NCBI GenBank assembly: GCA_938004315.1
Contig: CALKWG010000279.1
Span: 1-5,802 of the forward strand
Direction: 5' to 3'
From: an uncultured Spirochaetaceae bacterium
Lineage (GTDB): Bacteria > Spirochaetota > Spirochaetia > Treponematales > UBA12059
DNA: 5,802 bases
In this document: positions 4,349-5,802 of the stretch, in pieces
Position numbering within the stretch: the first letter of the stretch is position 1
How the letters are laid out: each line of letters starts with the position of its first letter
The notes under the pieces: generated by a model
Seen by the model: only the letters and a program-made list of their open reading frames with translations
The model's database searches: none
What the model was told of the DNA's origin: nothing
Program-made: the position numbers and the translations under genes

Positions 4349-5032
4349 ATGGCAGAAGCGAAGATCATAGGCATATGCGGCGGGTCGGGGTCGGGCAAGA
4401 CGACCATCGTGCGGAAGATTTCGGAGCTGGTCTCGGACTTCGTGTTCGTGCCGCAGGACAACTACTACAAGTCGGCGGAGTATATCTCGAACTCGAATAT
4501 CACGGCGTTCAATTTCGACCACCCGGAGGCCTTCGACAACGAGCTCCTCTGGGAGCAGCTGGCGGCCCTGAAGCGCATGGAAGGCATCGAGATGCCGACC
4601 TACGACTTCGTGCACCATCGGCGCGCCGAGGAGACGATACGGGTGTCGCCGCGGAAGCTGGTGATCTTCGAGGGGATCATGGTGTTCACCAACCCCGCGG
4701 TGCGCGATCTCATAGACCTGAAGATCTTCGTGGACACGCCCGACGACATTCGCTTCATACGGCGCCTGACGCGCGACATCAAGGAGCGCGGACGGACGGT
4801 GGACTCGGTGATCGAGCAGTACATGAACGTGGTCCGCCCGGGGCATTTCCAGTTCATCGAGCCGACCAAGCACTACGCGGACATCATCATCCCCGAGGGC
4901 GGGGCCAACGAGAGCGCGCTGCAGGTGCTGGTCACCTTCATCAAGACGATCCTGGACGCGCCGGGGCACGCGGCCGGGGCCTCGGCCGGGATCGGCGGGG
5001 CCTCGGCCGGGATCGCCGGCGCCGGCGTCTAG
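4349..5032 (+). CDS. udk: Uridine kinase (pyrimidine salvage)
   Basis: A 227-aa cytoplasmic P-loop kinase that phosphorylates uridine (and usually cytidine) to the monophosphate. The Walker A motif GGSGSGKTT is at 11-19 with K17. PQDNYYKS (35-42) carries the catalytic-type Asp D37. NFDHPEAFD (55-63) and MPTYDF (82-87) match nucleoside-binding segments. [10 protein letters not shown] (104-113) is the Walker B-like strand, and [13 protein letters not shown] (138-150) is the arginine-rich lid. Length and motif order fit bacterial Udk. Residues 204-227 are an added Gly/Ala tail containing a tandem repeat. The ATG at 4349 is chosen because it leaves the usual few residues before [14 protein letters not shown]; the open frame extends upstream across the promoter and the divergent gene but reads as low-quality Arg/Gly-rich sequence. 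GTG 4331 and TTG 4343 are possible but less likely. No Shine-Dalgarno is seen. The downstream MFS gene begins 6 bases after the stop. Confidence 0.92.
   Translation: MAEAKIIGICGGSGSGKTTIVRKISELVSDFVFVPQDNYYKSAEYISNSNITAFNFDHPEAFDNELLWEQLAALKRMEGIEMPTYDFVHHRRAEETIRVSPRKLVIFEGIMVFTNPAVRDLIDLKIFVDTPDDIRFIRRLTRDIKERGRTVDSVIEQYMNVVRPGHFQFIEPTKHYADIIIPEGGANESALQVLVTFIKTILDAPGHAAGASAGIGGASAGIAGAGV
4976..5017 (+). repeat. 21-bp direct tandem repeat in the udk 3' end
   Basis: Two adjacent 21-base units (4976-4996 and 4997-5017) differ only at one base near their ends (ATCGGC against ATCGCC). They encode [14 protein letters not shown] in the tail of uridine kinase, in frame, suggesting a recent duplication by slippage that lengthened a tail outside the catalytic fold. 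Confidence 0.8.
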
Positions 5033-5038
5033 GCGTCC

Positions 5039-5802
5039 GTGCGCTTCTTCGGCGGGCTCTGGCGCGAATACCGCCGGGCCTTCGGCCTCTTCTCCGCCAA
5101 CGCCCGGCTATTCCTCTTAGGGAGCTTCCTCTTCGGCGTGGGCAACAACATGATACAGCTCCTCCTAAACCTCTACTTAAAGGAGCTGGGGCTGGGCGAG
5201 GCCGGCATAGGCTCGGTACTGGCGGCGCGGGCCTTCGGCTCCTTTATCATCGCGCTGCCGGCCAGCTTCGTGGTGGCGAGGGCCGATTCGCGTTACCTCC
5301 TCTCCTCAGCGGCCGTACTGACGGCGGCCGCGTTCGCCGGGAGCGCCCTTCTTGAGGGCTTCGGGCCCATAGCCGCGAGCGTGCTCATGTCGGGCGCCTT
5401 CTCCTCGCTCTTCCAGGTGGCCGGCGGCCCCTTCTTCATGAAGAACTCGAGCCCCGAGGAGCGGGTGCACCTGTTCTCCTTGAACGGCGCCCTGGGCATG
5501 GGCACGGGGGTCTTGGGCTCTCTCTTCGGCGGCGCGCTGAAGGACCTGGTATTCGCCGCCTCGGGCGACGAGCTCTACGCCTACCGCGCCGCGCTGATCC
5601 TGGGGGCGCTCTTCGTGGCCTCGTCGGTCGCTCCCTTCCTGGCGATACGGGAGCATGCGAAGGCCGAGGCCGGCCAGGCGCGGGCGCCCGGCCGCGACCT
5701 GCCCGATGGGGCGACGGGGGCGGCCGACGGGACGGATGGCGCCGGCCCGGGCGCGCGGTCCGGCCGGGCCGGCCGATGGTTCGAACGCAGGCGCGGGAGC
5801 CG
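5039..5802 (+). CDS. MFS transporter, N-terminal half (cut by the window edge)
   Basis: An open frame of 254 codons that continues past the right edge. It encodes six hydrophobic segments at about residues 24-45, 58-80, 88-107, 111-131, 147-169 and 184-204, the first half of a 12-segment major facilitator. The cytoplasmic N-terminus is basic (FFGGLWREYRRAF). The loop between segments 4 and 5 (MKNSSPEERVHLFSLNGAL) resembles a common MFS pattern where xxPEER precedes segment 5. After segment 6 comes a hydrophilic linker of at least 50 residues rich in Gly, Ala, Asp and Arg, before the missing second half. The GTG at 5039 is chosen because it is 6 bases after the udk stop and no ATG occurs before the first membrane segment; the ribosome site is poor, consistent with coupling to udk. 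The transported substrate cannot be told; a nucleoside is suggested only by the neighbour. Confidence 0.82.
   Translation, partial: MRFFGGLWREYRRAFGLFSANARLFLLGSFLFGVGNNMIQLLLNLYLKELGLGEAGIGSVLAARAFGSFIIALPASFVVARADSRYLLSSAAVLTAAAFAGSALLEGFGPIAASVLMSGAFSSLFQVAGGPFFMKNSSPEERVHLFSLNGALGMGTGVLGSLFGGALKDLVFAASGDELYAYRAALILGALFVASSVAPFLAIREHAKAEAGQARAPGRDLPDGATGAADGTDGAGPGARSGRAGRWFERRRGS

Noticed and set aside
4334..4969. 211-aa minus-strand frame antisense to udk
   Set aside because: No recognisable domain; explained by the codon bias of the sense gene.
4243..5355. 370-aa plus-strand frame across udk and the MFS gene
   Set aside because: Arg/Gly/His-rich with no motif; it is the +1 shadow of two well-supported genes.

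Overview
The window is GC-rich bacterial DNA carrying seven protein-coding genes: six that lie wholly inside it and one transporter cut by the right edge. The left ~750 bases are visibly less GC-rich than the rest and look like an accessory insert next to core metabolism and transport genes. The taxon cannot be fixed from this window. The uridine kinase and the TtcA-like protein vaguely recall spirochaete sequences, but that is memory and not a comparison.

Layout. (1) 37-625, minus strand: a small 64-aa protein and a DUF6036/MNT-type nucleotidyltransferase whose reading frames overlap by 53 bases, a toxin-antitoxin-like pair. They are driven by a strong sigma-70-type promoter that ends only 6 bases before the first ATG, so the mRNA is probably leaderless. 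(2) 626-934: a divergent promoter region that also holds a good promoter and a ~120-base leader for the next gene. (3) 935-2209, plus strand: a cation/proton antiporter resembling the SLC9B (NHA) branch of CPA2, with the Asp-Asp transport motif. (4) 2210-2366: a convergent gap filled by three consecutive hairpins. The first and third are diverged copies of each other with a compensatory base-pair change. (5) 2367-3179, minus strand: a class I SAM-dependent methyltransferase. (6) 3180-3484: a ~305-base gap with two adjoining GC-rich stem-loops and no gene. (7) 3485-4222, minus strand: a PP-loop ATPase of the TtcA family (tRNA thiolation). (8) 4223-4348: a divergent promoter region. (9) 4349-5032, plus strand: uridine kinase (udk), again without a Shine-Dalgarno sequence and with a promoter ending 8 bases before its ATG. 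(10) 5039-end, plus strand: the N-terminal half of an MFS transporter that starts with GTG 6 bases after the udk stop and is probably co-transcribed with it.

Functional links are modest. udk and the MFS gene form the clearest operon, and the small protein and nucleotidyltransferase form the other. The antiporter, methyltransferase and TtcA-like gene look like single transcription units. The parts most worth a second look are the nucleotidyltransferase module, the three-hairpin element at 2213-2337, and the repeated pattern of promoters placed directly against ATG codons.
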